A DNA stretch of 64,000 nucleotides, from assembly GCF_000226095.1 (NCBI RefSeq), contig NC_016476.1:1054001-1118000 (forward strand), written 5' to 3'. Position 1 is the first letter of the stretch; the number at the start of each line of letters is the position of its first letter. The DNA comes from Thermothelomyces thermophilus ATCC 42464. Its lineage: Eukaryota; Ascomycota; Sordariomycetes; Sordariales; Chaetomiaceae. Shown here piece after piece: positions 21,885 to 32,678 of the stretch. Made by a program: the position numbers and the translations under genes. The notes under the pieces are model-generated. The model saw only the letters and a list, made by a program, of their open reading frames with translations. It did not search any database and was not told where the DNA came from.

Positions 21885-23175
21885 TGTCCAACCGAGTTTC
21901 CGAGTCAATCCCGGTGAAGAAGCGGACTCGGGCGTCTCAAGGGTTCAAGTGATTTTTGGGTACTGGTCGATGATGAAATGATGAGGTGAGCAGGTGGGAA
22001 CGGGAAGGCGCCAGCGCTCTTCCAACGCAACACTGCTCACACGCAGCACGCAAACAACCCGTGGAAAGGAGGGGAAGGGGGTTTGAGCGGGACGGCGGGT
22101 GGAACGAACGAAGGAAACTTCCTCAACGACAGCCTCGAGCTGCGAACGGATCAACCGCGTTGCAAAGCCCTCGAGGTCATCTTGTACGGTGGCCTGACCG
22201 GCGCCTCTTGTTTTAATCGTTCCTCGGAGGGTGAGCCAACCACGGTCACCGGACCTGCGGCGGGCCTCATTGGCCGGAACCTCGAGACCTCCCAAGGCCT
22301 CGTTTCGCACGCTAATTTTAGGGTCACCCGCCGTTTTGGGACGCCATTTGGAGGCCATGCGGCACCGGCGAATCAGCTGCCGCAGAATCGCCAACCGGCA
22401 CTTCTGTGACGGTTTCAGCGATAATGCCGTCCTCCGCAGGGGCACGACTCGGAAGTGCCACTGGCCTGCAGAACATGCATGCATACCCCACAGCGGGCGG
22501 TTTTGAGCCGCTCAAACAGCAAACAGCCGCCTCACAATGTTGGGGCTACTGCAAGAAGGGCAGTTTCCGCCATGAAACAACACCGGATCTGGACTGAGTC
22601 TCACTCAGCCGAGCCGTCCGACAGGGCTCTTGGCGGATGATCGACGAATGAAACCCTGTCTGGAGATCTCGGCACAGCAAACTATCCCAGTCTTGAGCGT
22701 CGAGAAATCCGATTTGGGGGCGATCTGTTGGCACCCATTCTCGAAAACCCTTGAGCTTATGATACTTGTTGCGATCCGCCCAAAACTCGATTTGGATTAA
22801 GAAGCAACATCTCATCGCATAATGGACAAAGCCCCAAAAAGGAAGGGTCGTGTCATATCCAGACGAGGCGTGAAAGTTGACAACCAAGCCCACTTGCCAT
22901 GACGAGCGCGTTCCGGGTTTGTCATGTGCACAGCTCCACACTGACGGCACGTCGGGTCATTCTGAACCAAGGAAGTCGGGAGTGCTGTGGTGTTGTTGTC
23001 CAGGCGTAGCAAGACATCCAATATCGATTATCTCGGTAAATTAATGTCGAGCATGGCGCGCTGGCGTCATTGAACTTGACCCAGGTTCCCTAATAATCCT
23101 CCCTCCCATTCCCATCCTAGATTCCTCCAACTGTTTCCCCCCTTCCCCTCTTCATCACCCCACCCCACCCCACCT
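21885..23175. other. Intergenic, no gene seen
   Basis: 1.3 kb holding the promoter side of the Ser-rich gene and the 3' side of the CPV-repeat gene. The overlapping open frames on both strands do not resemble proteins. Confidence 0.4.
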
Positions 23176-23628
23176 TCACACCTTGACACCAGAAACCGGG
23201 CAGACGGCTCCCTCGCCGGCGCGGCTGACATCCGGATGCCCGTGCAGCTTCCCCTTGTGGTGTCCGACCTTGGCCTTGGTCACGGGACAGACGGCCTCGT
23301 CGTCCTTGTTGTCGGTGGGAGGGTGGTCGGGGGGCAGGACGGTCGTCGCGGTGCCGACGACGGGGCACACGTCGTCGTCCATCGCCTTGCTCTTCTCCTC
23401 GTTCACCAGCCGGCCGCTGATCACGGGGCAGGCCGAGGCGTCAGAGGGAGAGCGGCCCTTGGGGATCGGCACGGCGGGGTGCTTGTGCAGGTTCGCGTGG
23501 TGGTCTGTCGTGGCGCCAACGACGGGGCAGATCTGGCCGGGCTTGGAGAGGTCGATGTCGGGATGCGAGGGAGGGAGGGTGGTATTGGTCGTGCCGACCA
23601 CGGGGCAGTTCGCTTTCGTCGAGGCCAT
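23176..23628 (-). CDS. Small Cys-Pro-Val / His-Pro repeat protein (unnamed)
   Basis: 150 aa, no intron, ATG at 23628 in good context (AAAAATGGCC). All six cysteines (8, 34, 67, 88, 114, 143) are followed by Pro-Val. Four segments end in His-Pro (22-23, 50-51, 102-103, 131-132). The motifs form an A-B-C array twice over: A = CPVVGT..T.LPP.HP (8-23 and 88-103); B = CPV......HH...LH.HP.V (34-53 and 114-134); C = CPV(I)SG..V (67 and 143). There is no signal peptide, no membrane helix, no Trp and almost no large hydrophobic residues, so the protein is probably soluble and disordered until it binds something. Cys-Pro is the core of heme-regulatory motifs, and paired His would suit heme or metal ligation. 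That is inference only. No named family is recognised. Confidence 0.8.
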   Translation of the reverse strand: MASTKANCPVVGTTNTTLPPSHPDIDLSKPGQICPVVGATTDHHANLHKHPAVPIPKGRSPSDASACPVISGRLVNEEKSKAMDDDVCPVVGTATTVLPPDHPPTDNKDDEAVCPVTKAKVGHHKGKLHGHPDVSRAGEGAVCPVSGVKV

Positions 23629-24967
23629 TTTTTGTTAGCTAAGGTAATTAGCTTGTGGGCGAATTGAGCGTGGATCGAGCTGCAGTCGATTACGGAATGC
23701 TCCCAGAGCAGTGAAGCAGGTTTCGAGGAGGTCTCTTCGTGAGCGGAATGTGTATAAAGTGATCACCTCCAGGCAGATATCACCTTTTTCGTCCCTCTGA
23801 ACCGTTCGCCTGGCCTGCCCCGCGGCCAACAACAGCGCTAACAACAACAGCCCTGAGCCTTCCACTAGCCTGAGGGGCAATGACGTAGTAGAGTCAGAAA
23901 GACCGCATTCGGGTGTGTTTGAGCCAATAGACAGAACGAACAGCTTTGCAGCTGGCAGAGAGATGTGGGGCTGTGCGGGGCGGGTCTAGGCCCGCTTGCT
24001 CAATCATACCGGAGGCATTGGTCAGGAGAGTTTCAGGGCGCTGACCAGAGAAGTGGCCCCGCAAGCTCTCCCATCATCTGGGCTCCTCACAAAGCCGCGA
24101 GTGAACATGCGAAAGCAGTGCTTCTGGCTGTTTCGTGGAGGGGCGCGACTTAAAGCCGTCGGCAAAAACCATCGAACAATGATAAAAGAAAGAGAACTCT
24201 AACGGTCAGTGACACACATCTGTGAAATGCCAAAAGTCAGCTTGTCAACCCAACTTTTCCGATGTTGTCAGAGGCATGTCGTGGTTTTCCAGGTTCTACC
24301 CACCACCTGCAGCTACATGACGGCTGCAAACGGCCTTCAATACGGAACGGCAGGCCAACATAGGCAGGTTTGCCTAGATGCCTAGATGCCTAGATGCCTA
24401 GATGCCTAGATGCCTAGATGCCTAGATGCCTAGCCAAAGCAATCAGCTCGCTTGAACTCCGTGATTGCACGGTGCATCAACAAGGCATCGGCGGCAATCG
24501 CAGTGCTTTGGCGATGGCACTGTCGAATCGAAGCGCTTAAACCTCGAGAGCTCCAGTGCACGCGCTACAGAGCATTCCGTATTATATAACCCAGGTCAGC
24601 TATATTGCCGCCCACAGTAGGTACGGAGTACCATCGGGCCACAACAAGGGTGGGAGAGCGCGCGCGAGTTATATCATCATCGAGAGCGTACCAGAGTAGG
24701 TTGCACACGGGCAGTTGATGACGTCGCTCTTACACCAAAGCTTGCGCAGCTGCACCAGGTGATCGCCTGTGAGGCGAATCCAAAATACGTCGGCTCTAGT
24801 GCTCGTGCGAGAGTCCTGGTGCCGGTATAATATGATGCACCTTGCGGTGGACTATTAACCGACTTGTGTTTGCTCTTTCTCTTTCATCCTACCGCTTTCC
24901 GCCTTTTATTCCCCCCCCCCCAATTTTTTTGAAATTTATTCAGTCAGAAGGACAGCGAGAAGCCAAA
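23629..24967. other. Intergenic between divergent genes
   Basis: Shared upstream region of the CPV-repeat gene (minus) and the opsin gene (plus). It holds the 8-bp minisatellite at 24371-24434, one TACGGAGTA word at 24622 and a run of about 11 C then 7 T at 24910-24930 just before the opsin start. The open frame at 23635-23880 (minus) lacks an ATG and is probably leader. Confidence 0.5.
24371..24434 (+). repeat. 8-bp minisatellite, 8 units
   Basis: Eight perfect head-to-tail TGCCTAGA units, the last one base short of perfect. Too short and without spacers, so not CRISPR. Confidence 0.9.
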
Positions 24968-26124
24968 ATGATTTCCCCAGACCAAGTCAACGAGATGCTC
25001 TACCCGGCTTCAACCACCTCGAAGCCGGGGCCGATCCCCACCGTTGTCCGTACGTCATCACCCCTAGGCCCTTGATCCCCTGATCTTCGAAGCTATACCC
25101 CTCCCCCCTTGCCCTCTCCCCTTGGTTTTCGTACCCGACCCCGTCGACCCCGTCTCACCGGGCGAGGCCAAAGAAGACTAACACACCAGCTCTCCAGCAA
25201 ACCCGACCGAGTACCAGCTGGCGGGTGATGTGGGCCACCGGACGCTGTGGGTGCTCTTCGCGGCCATGACCATCACGACGGCCGTGTTCGCGCTGCTGTC
25301 GTGGAACGTGCCGGTGGCGAAGCGGGTGTACCACGTGACGACGACGCTGCTGGCGCTGGTGTCGGCGCTGGCCTACTACGCGATGGCGACCGGCTACGCG
25401 TCGTCGCTCAGCTGCCGTCCCGTGCGCGACAGTCACGGCGACCACCTTCCCGACACCTTCCACGACGCCTGCCGCCAGGTCTACTGGGCCCGCTACCTCG
25501 ACTGGGCCATCGCCAACTCGCTGCTCCTGCTCAACCTATGCCTCCTCGCCGGCGTCGACGGCGCCCACACCCTCATGGCTATCGTCGCCCACCTCGTCAC
25601 CATCCTGGGCGGCTTCGCGGCCGCCTACGCCGCCGAGCGCACCGGCCAGATGTGGGGGTGGTTCGTCATCGCCTGCCTCGGCTACCTCTTCGTCGTCTGG
25701 CACGTCGGCCTGCACGGCACCCGGTCGGTCAAGGCCAAGGGCGCGCGCGTGTCCAAGCTGTGGGCGTCGCTGAGCATCTACTCGCTCGCGGTTCTGGCCG
25801 CTTATCCGATGTAGGTGAACCGGGGACAACCCCCCCTTTTATGTTTTATGTTCCGAGTTTCGCCCCGCTCGAGAGAGAGACGTGATTGACTGATATCTGC
25901 TTGTTGCGTACAGTGCTTGGGCCATCACGACTCTTGCTCGCAAGACCGACGTGAATACCGAGATTATCGTCTACGCTGTGCTGGATGCCCTGACCAAGCC
26001 GGTGTTTGGCCTTTGGTTGCTCATCAGCCACCGCGCCATCCCCGAGTCTAACATCGAGATTGCGGGCTGGTGGTCGCAGGGCTCGTCTGCCGAGGGAAGA
26101 ATTCGCATTAGCGACGAAGAATAA
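24968..26124 (+). CDS. Divergent microbial-type opsin (fungal rhodopsin, opsin-related)
   Basis: Seven-helix membrane protein, 301 aa, of the bacteriorhodopsin-like family. Exons are 24968-25049, 25198-25810 and 25914-26124, with standard GT..AG introns. Helix C reads RYLDW (126-130), keeping Arg82 and Asp85 of bacteriorhodopsin. The next fixed TTP triad is Ala-Asn-Ser (133-135), and the Asp96 donor position is Asn140. Helix F has AAYPIAW, where the Trp182 position is Leu. Helix G has VLDALTKPVFG, with Lys260 at the Schiff-base site and Asp256 at the Asp212 position. So the chromophore-binding lysine and both counterions remain, while the pump donor and several pocket residues are gone. This points to a sensory or auxiliary opsin rather than a strong pump. 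The start ATG gives the usual fungal length and N-terminus. Confidence 0.9.
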
Positions 26125-27862
26125 CTCACCACGGCGGGAGTGTTGGTGGAGGCAGTAAGGGGGGTGTGTGAGATTCTCGAGCGGTGACTTTGGGGTAAAA
26201 AGAAAAGGGCACTCCGCACAGTTGTGCCAGGGTAGCAAAATGGGAAGAAATGAAATCGGATTGAACATGATCGATAGGCATATACGGAGGAGAGTACAGT
26301 ACCGGGGTTAAAAGCTTGTGTATAATTAATACTTGATACCTGATGCTGCACATTAGCAGGTACATGAGTTTGGTTCGGGCTCTGATTCTCGTGAGCACAC
26401 TATCATACAGTTCGAGTCAGATGGATCTCACCCCGACAGTGGTATATGCTTCCGCTCCCCTCTTCGAGCCCTACAGTAGGGTATAAAACGAAGCTTCAAC
26501 GCTATTATAGGGCGTGGCGTACATTCAGTTAGGGCAGCACAAATCACGCAAAATAGCGTTTCTATAAGTAGCATTCTATATAACTCATATTATATGTCAT
26601 TCAATCCTACTATATACATAGCTAATGTATGAAATATGTTAATTAATTATAAAGTTTATCCTCCTTTATTATAGGTAGTAAATCCTTATACCAAACACGC
26701 TAGCCGTAGTATTATTAATAGCCGGTGAGATAAATATTAGAGGATTAGGATGGTATATAGACACGAAGCTCTTTCCTTCGCTCTTCAACATATATATATA
26801 CATATCTCAGAGACTCAGTCATTGAGGCTTCGCTTCAATAACATCTGACCAATCCATGACCGAGGTTGGTAAAGAAACCGTTATGTTCTTAGGAGAGTGC
26901 TATTGCAGCAGCTATGTGGAGCTCTCTCTTTCAACACACTTCGCGCTACTGTGTATGGAATCATATAGTGTGCCCCTAAGCTGTGCCAGAGATACCTACG
27001 TAGAGCTTCAAGGTAGACAATTCGCTCCGAGCCTTCTGTCGGGAGGACAGATTGATGGTTGAATGAAGGCATCTTGTCGAATGGGCAGGTCGCGTTAGCC
27101 CTACCTTCTTACCGTACCGGAGCAAAGTACGTCCGTATACATGCTCGACCCTGCACAGTCGATCCTTCCCACGTTGCTGACCGAAACCTTGGGTTCGCAA
27201 CGCGGCTGACAATAATCCGAGCCGAGTGCTAGATTGGGAAATGTAAAGCGTGGGGGCTCGCCCCAGGAAAGCAGGTCCACGACCTGGACGCAGGCATGTT
27301 GGGTTTACTGTGATTCGCCTTCGATTCGCTGATGGGCTCGCCGTTTCGAACTCGCCATGTTTATTGCCCAATAGCAGCACTTCCCGGCTGCAGGCAGTGT
27401 GGCCGGGCTTCTTTCCCATACCCGCGTTGCCTGCGGCACGCGGCAAGTGCCCCCCCAAGTACGGATCCGCATGTATCGAACCCTTGTACTCCAGGTTTCT
27501 TTTCTTTCGTCGGGAAGGCTCCTAGCGTGAAGGCGTCATCGCAGTCCTGCATGGCGACGAGAGGGTAGCCCCACTCTGTGCCATTCGACAGGGTTCCCAA
27601 CAACCTGATGTCTTGAGAGATTCTTCAACCTTAAATGGATATTTGGTCCCTTATCTCGCCCTCTGTGCATGTGCTTGCTTCGCGACTTCTGTGCTTGCAG
27701 ATCTCCAACTTTGCGCCCAGACAACGCCCGCGCGGCTAGGCCTATTGCGCGAGTTCGCGAGGGCCACTAACTAATTAACTTGCATCGTTGTAGACGGACG
27801 TACATACATGCATTCATACATTTCGAAACATATCGGCAATACCCCACCAATCGATCTTGGCA
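26125..27862. other. Intergenic, AT-rich in part
   Basis: 26550-26830 is AT-rich without clear transposon ends. Frames at 26976-27458 (minus) and 27250-27568 (plus) show no domain. The last 100 bases are the leader of the transporter gene. Confidence 0.4.
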
Positions 27863-30192
27863 ATGCCTCACCAGGTCTCCCCCGAGCGAACAATGTCGGA
27901 CGAGAAGCTGGACATTCGGGACGGACGGCGGTCGTCCAACGTGGAAGTTCCCAACCTGTCAGGCTGGTCCTCATGGTTCGGCGGGCCCGGCGTCACCATT
28001 GGGCCGCGCATCGCGCCAGTCCTGAGCGGCATCTCGCTCGGCAGCGACTCGGATACCGACCAGAGCAGCAGGGCCATCTTGGACAAGCAGCTGGCGGCGG
28101 AAGACGGTCATGCGATCAAATACCGGACCTGCAGCTGGCAGAAGGTGCGTCGGTCGTGGAGATCTCGAATCTTGTCCATCAATCTTGCAACAATATTCTG
28201 TCGGGAATGGAGCAAATAGCTAACAATTACATCCTCTTTTAGACAGCAGGACTGCTCTTCTCCGAATACATTTGCTTGGTACGTAAGGTACCTGTTGTGT
28301 ACTGTACATACAGTACATCCTGATCTGTCCAAACATTGCCGTTGTCGACGACGGCCAAGGACTTGGCCAGCCCAACCTAGCGCGCCAAGTGACTACCAAG
28401 CCACCAACTTACTATGAGTATACGAGACCCGACATCATGGACGCCCGCTTGGCTAACTTTAAACTACCCGCCAGGCCATTATGAGCTTCCCGTGGTCTTA
28501 TAGCGTTCTTGGCCTGGTTCCCGGGTAAGTCTCACAGAGGGACCCTGAGCGCAACTTTGATTCTGTTGAAATAATAATTACTGACATCGCCCGCTTCGCA
28601 TGTAGATTAATCTTGACCGTTGTCATCGCTGGCATCGTGCTATACACGTGAGACTGCCGTGTCCGCTCGTTCCTCCGAAACCTCTACCTGTAGCTTCCTA
28701 ACACAATATCGTTCTCCAGATCCTTGGTGCTGTGGGAATTCTGTCTTCGCCATCCAGAAGTCCGCGATGTCTGCGACATTGGTCAGATGCTTTTTTGGAA
28801 CAAGAAGTGGGCTTGGTGGGCAACCGCTGCCATGTTCATCCTCAACAACACGGTAATTATCCCCCCCCCCCCCTTTTTCCACTCTTTCGTTTCCAACACA
28901 AAGCCTAACACGATTCTTCCCCACAGTTCATCCAGGCCCTGCACGTCCTGGTCGGCGCAAAGTATCTCAACACCATGACCGAGGCCAACGACGTGGCATG
29001 CCGCACTGTCAGCTTCGGGGTCGTCGCGACCATCATCTGCTGGGTATGCTCGCTTCCTCGAACGTTTGACATGCTGTCCAAGCTCGGCACTGCCTCCGCC
29101 TTCTTCACCTTCGTCTCGGTCCTCCTGGCCACCATCTTTGCGGCCGTCCAGGCACACCCGGCCGGCTTCGATCCGCGCTCGAGCTATACCAAGCCCGACG
29201 GCACAACAGGCATCGGCGGCAACCCCATCGTGACGGCCGTCCCCGTGGTGGGCACTACCTTCGTCAACGGCCTCGGTGCCTTCCTCAACATTAGCTACAC
29301 CTTCATCGGCCAGATCACCCTCCCGTCCTTCATCGCCGAGATGAGGGACCCGCGCGATTTTCCCAAGGCGCTCTGGGCCTGCACCATCGCCGAGATCATC
29401 CTGTTCAGCATCGTCGGCTCCGTCGTCTACGCCTACGTCGGCAACCAGTACATGACCGCCCCGGCCTTTGGCTCCCTCGAGCCTTTGTTCAAGAAGGTCT
29501 CCTTCTCCTTCATGATCCCCACCATCGTCTTCCTCGGCGTGTTGTACGCCTCCGTCTCGGCCCGCTTCATCTTCTTCCGCATCTTCCAAAATTCTCGCCA
29601 CAAGAACGAGCACACTGTCGTTGGCTGGGTTACCTGGGCGTCCATCTTGCGTAAGTGCCGCGGCCTAGGCCTACTAATATTCACGAACGAACCGGGAACC
29701 TGTATTGACCCGGGCTTTAATATGCGCAGTGGCTACCTGGATCGTCGCCTTCATCATTGCTCAGGTGATCCCCTTCTTCTCCTCACGTAGGTTTTTGTTC
29801 CTCTCCCTCTCCCTCTCCCTCTCCCTCTCCCTCTCCCTCTCCTTGCTCCGTTATATACTTTCTCTTTTCTTTCCCCCCACGTCTGCGCTTCATTACCTAA
29901 CTTACGACTTTCATCAGTCCTTTCCCTTATGAGCTCCCTCTTCGACAGCTTCTTCGGCTTCATTTTCTGGGGTGTTGCCTACTTCCGCATGCGCCGTGCC
30001 GATGGGAGCATCGCCGTGGTTAAGGAACACACGGTGGCAGGCTACCTTCTCGGGTCACTCAACGTCTTCATCATCCTGGTCGGCGTCTTCTTCCTGAGCG
30101 TAGGCACATATGCAACCGTCGAGAGCATCATCCTCGAGTTTGAAAGCGGCGCAGTCGGATCGGTCTTTTCATGTGCTAGCAACGGGCTATAA
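27863..30192 (+). CDS. Neutral amino-acid transporter, Mtr-like (AAAP family)
   Basis: Proton-driven amino-acid importer of the amino acid/auxin permease family, similar in layout to the Neurospora Mtr permease. About 532 aa, 11 helices expected. Eight exons: 27863-28144, 28243-28278, 28475-28524, 28606-28647, 28720-28852, 28927-29650, 29730-29786, 29918-30192. Splice joins give WQKTAGLLFSEYICLAIMSFPWSY and PGLILTVVIAGIVLYTSLVLWEF without a break. Family blocks: TAGLLFSEYICLAIMSFPW (TM1), DIGQMLFWNKKWAWWATAAMF, and FIGQITLPSFIAEMRDP in TM6. Exons 2 to 4 are only 36, 50 and 42 bases. Intron 7 holds a (CTCTCC)n microsatellite at about 29802-29841. A second ATG at 27893 is a possible alternative start. 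Confidence 0.9.
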
Positions 30193-31016
30193 GGCGGGAA
30201 GAGAAGGTTCAATTGGATAGAGAGGAAGATACCCGAATTTTGCCATATCAAGCATGATAAGCAAGCCTCGGAAAAAGAGGGTTTTTGCAACAGTCTATAT
30301 CAGTAATGTTACGGCTGCAAATTCAGGCCCTCGTTCAGAGCCGCAGAAAAGGATCCCGTTACATATCCTGGTCCGGAATGGAGACGGAGAGGGCGCTTTA
30401 CTCTCGAATATCGCGCTGTTTGTGGCACAGAACATTGTCATCATCCACTTCCTATTAGAGGAGCTTCGGCACACCAGCACTCCGGAGACTGAGAATTCTG
30501 CCCACGAAGACAATGAGCGATTCAAAAGAGCGAGACTCGAGCTACAATAGGCTTGCCAAAAAGAAGGACTAAACAAACATTTCAAGACCCGCTCTGTGCT
30601 AATAAGTAGCGTATGCAAAGTAAAGGTAGCCACAGGGCAGGGACGGTATTAGAGCATCCGCCATCTTTTTTATTGTGGGCCGGCAAGTGGATGATGTGCC
30701 ACACAGAAGAACATGGAACGCGTTTCGCGACAGATCTAGGAACACGGATACCGAGGTTTGCTACGTTCCTGGATGCGGCACAAGGCGCGTACCTGAAAAA
30801 GGGATCACCAACGGTTTGTTGAGGGGCGCCCTTAGCTCAACCCACTAAGAACTTAGTGCCATACCCCGTACTCTGTCCTGCCTCGTATGAATTCCTCTCT
30901 TCAACAAAACAAACAAACGCCCATCTCAACTCTCGCCGAGAGAACCGTAAAAAAAGACCGGCAACAGAACCACAGCTCCCTGGAACACCCCCCCATTCTC
31001 CCGATCTGCATCCACC
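30193..31016. other. Intergenic, no gene seen
   Basis: 3' region of the transporter and former promoter side of the gelsolin pseudogene. Frames at 30254-30550 and 30295-30633 overlap on opposite strands and show no domain. Confidence 0.4.
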
Positions 31017-32376
31017 ATGGCACCCCATGCCGGCCTCATTCACCTGAAAGAATACGACATCAAGGATAGCAACGTGGAATTGATTGGCTCCGACCTCGAC
31101 CATAAAGTGTGGTACGCCTCGGCCGAAACCGAGCCCGCCTAGGACGACGGCCATGTCGGCACCACGCCGGGGTGCTTTGTCTGGCGCATCGAGAACTTTG
31201 CCGTCGTCCCGCTCCCCAAGGCGTCCTACGGCCAATTCTACGACGGCGACAGCTACGTCATCCTGCACTAGCGGCGGCAGGTCAACAACAACAACAACAA
31301 CAACAACAACAGCAGCAACAGCGGCGACGAGAAGGAGGAAGCGGGGGAGGACACACCGCCGCCGCCGGCGCACGACATCTTCTTCCTCCTCGGGCGCGCA
31401 CACGAGCCAGGACGAGGCGGGCACCGCGGCCTAATTACAAGACGGTTCGAGCTCGACTCGTTCCTGCGCGGCGCCGCGACCCAACCCAGCACCGCGAGCT
31501 GCCAGGCGTGCCCCTCGCCCGCCTTCCTCGCCCTCTTCCCGCGCCCTGACCTTCCGCCGCGGCGGCGTCGCCTAGGGCTTCCGGCACGTCACGTCGAGCC
31601 GGGGGGAGAGAAGGGTGCGACGGCTGCGGCGACGACGCTGCTGCCGCTGCTGCGGCGCGTGTTCCGGCACCCGCGCCCGGGCTACGGCGCGGGCGCAGAT
31701 TCGGTCATCGTGTGCGAGGTGGAGCCGACCTGGCGGAGTCTCGACGAGGGGGGACGTGTTCATCCTCGAGAAGGACGGCAGCGGCGGTGATAAGGGGGAG
31801 GACAAGAAGATCTGGGTGTGGCAGGGTGCGGTGCCAAGTGCTCGCCGATGGAGAAAGGCCAAGGCGGCGCAGGTGGTGCACGACATGACGCTGGCGAAGC
31901 ACGTGGACGTCGAGGTCGTGTCGCAGAGCGAGTCCCGGTCGCGGGTGGTGGTCAAGATCCTAGGGGGTGGAGAGGAGGACGGGTTCGGGGTTCTGAAGGC
32001 GCCGAGGCCAGTTGTCGGAGCAGCGGAGAGAAAGGCGGGTTCTAGGGGGAAAGGGAAGTGGAAGAGGCTGTTGAAGCTGAGTGACGCGTCCGGGCAGCTA
32101 GAGTTCGGGCTGGTCAAGGATGGCGGGAGTGTCTCGTGGGCGGATCTGGACGGGAATGATGTGTTTGTGCTTGACGATGCGGGAGAGACGATCTGGGTCT
32201 GGGAGGGTCGGGGCGCAAGCAAGGCCGAGAAGGCAATGTGGTTGAAGGTTGCGCAGGACTATGTGCGCAAGCTGCAGAACGATGATGGCGACGACGAGGC
32301 GTATCTCGCCCCAATTGCGAGGGTGCGAGAAGGCTGCGAAAGTGCGGCGTTCTTGCGTCCTATTGAGGCCATCTAA
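31017..32376 (+). pseudogene. Severin/fragmin-like gelsolin-repeat protein, pseudogene
   Basis: Actin-severing and capping proteins of this type have three gelsolin repeats. From ATG 31017 the reading is MAPHAGLIHLKEYDIKDSNV, then [15 protein letters not shown] and [14 protein letters not shown] of repeat 1, then HDIFFLLG. Two TAG stops (31140-31142, 31269-31271) interrupt it. The repeat-1 end (AYKTVELDSFL type) is scattered over frames around 31400-31560. Repeat 2 (GDVFILEKDGS, KKIWVWQG) changes frame near 31825-31850. Repeat 3 (WADLDGNDVFVLDDAGETIW to the stop at 32374) is intact. A (AAC)n run at 31281-31315 sits between the halves of repeat 1. Both stops could come from TGG or CAG, fitting C-to-T/G-to-A change. 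The 3' half is still open, so decay is fairly recent, or the 5' half is mis-sequenced. Confidence 0.8.
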
Positions 32377-32678
32377 GGGACGCCCCGGGATGGGATTCAC
32401 AGAACTGTAAAGATGGCTGTCAGACCACATAACTGAGTAGTGAGTGCTATTATTTACCGCAGGATGGGACTATTTACAGTGCCCATGACGCCACGCTGGC
32501 AAGGAGGGCAACAAAAACCAGCGCGAGACTGGGACGTCACGATGCCAGAGCGGAAGGTGCCCGCTATTAAATTACAGATATCGTCCGATATGTGCTCGCT
32601 GTTGTGTTGAAATAACGAAGTATATCAAGGTTGAAGAAACTTAAGCCTGTCGCACCCGCACGGTACATAGACCCACGT
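32377..32678. other. Short convergent intergenic region
   Basis: About 300 bases between the gelsolin pseudogene (plus) and the MetE-like gene (minus). No gene is seen. Confidence 0.5.

Noticed and set aside
23635-23880. Signal-peptide-like frame just upstream of the CPV-repeat gene
   Set aside because: It has no ATG and occupies the expected leader of that gene.
24371-24434. Short regular repeats resembling a CRISPR array
   Set aside because: The units are 8 bp, head to tail and without spacers, in a eukaryotic genome; it is a minisatellite.
30826-30860. tRNA-like stretch (TTAGCTCAACC)
   Set aside because: No matching acceptor and T-arm; cannot fold as a cloverleaf.
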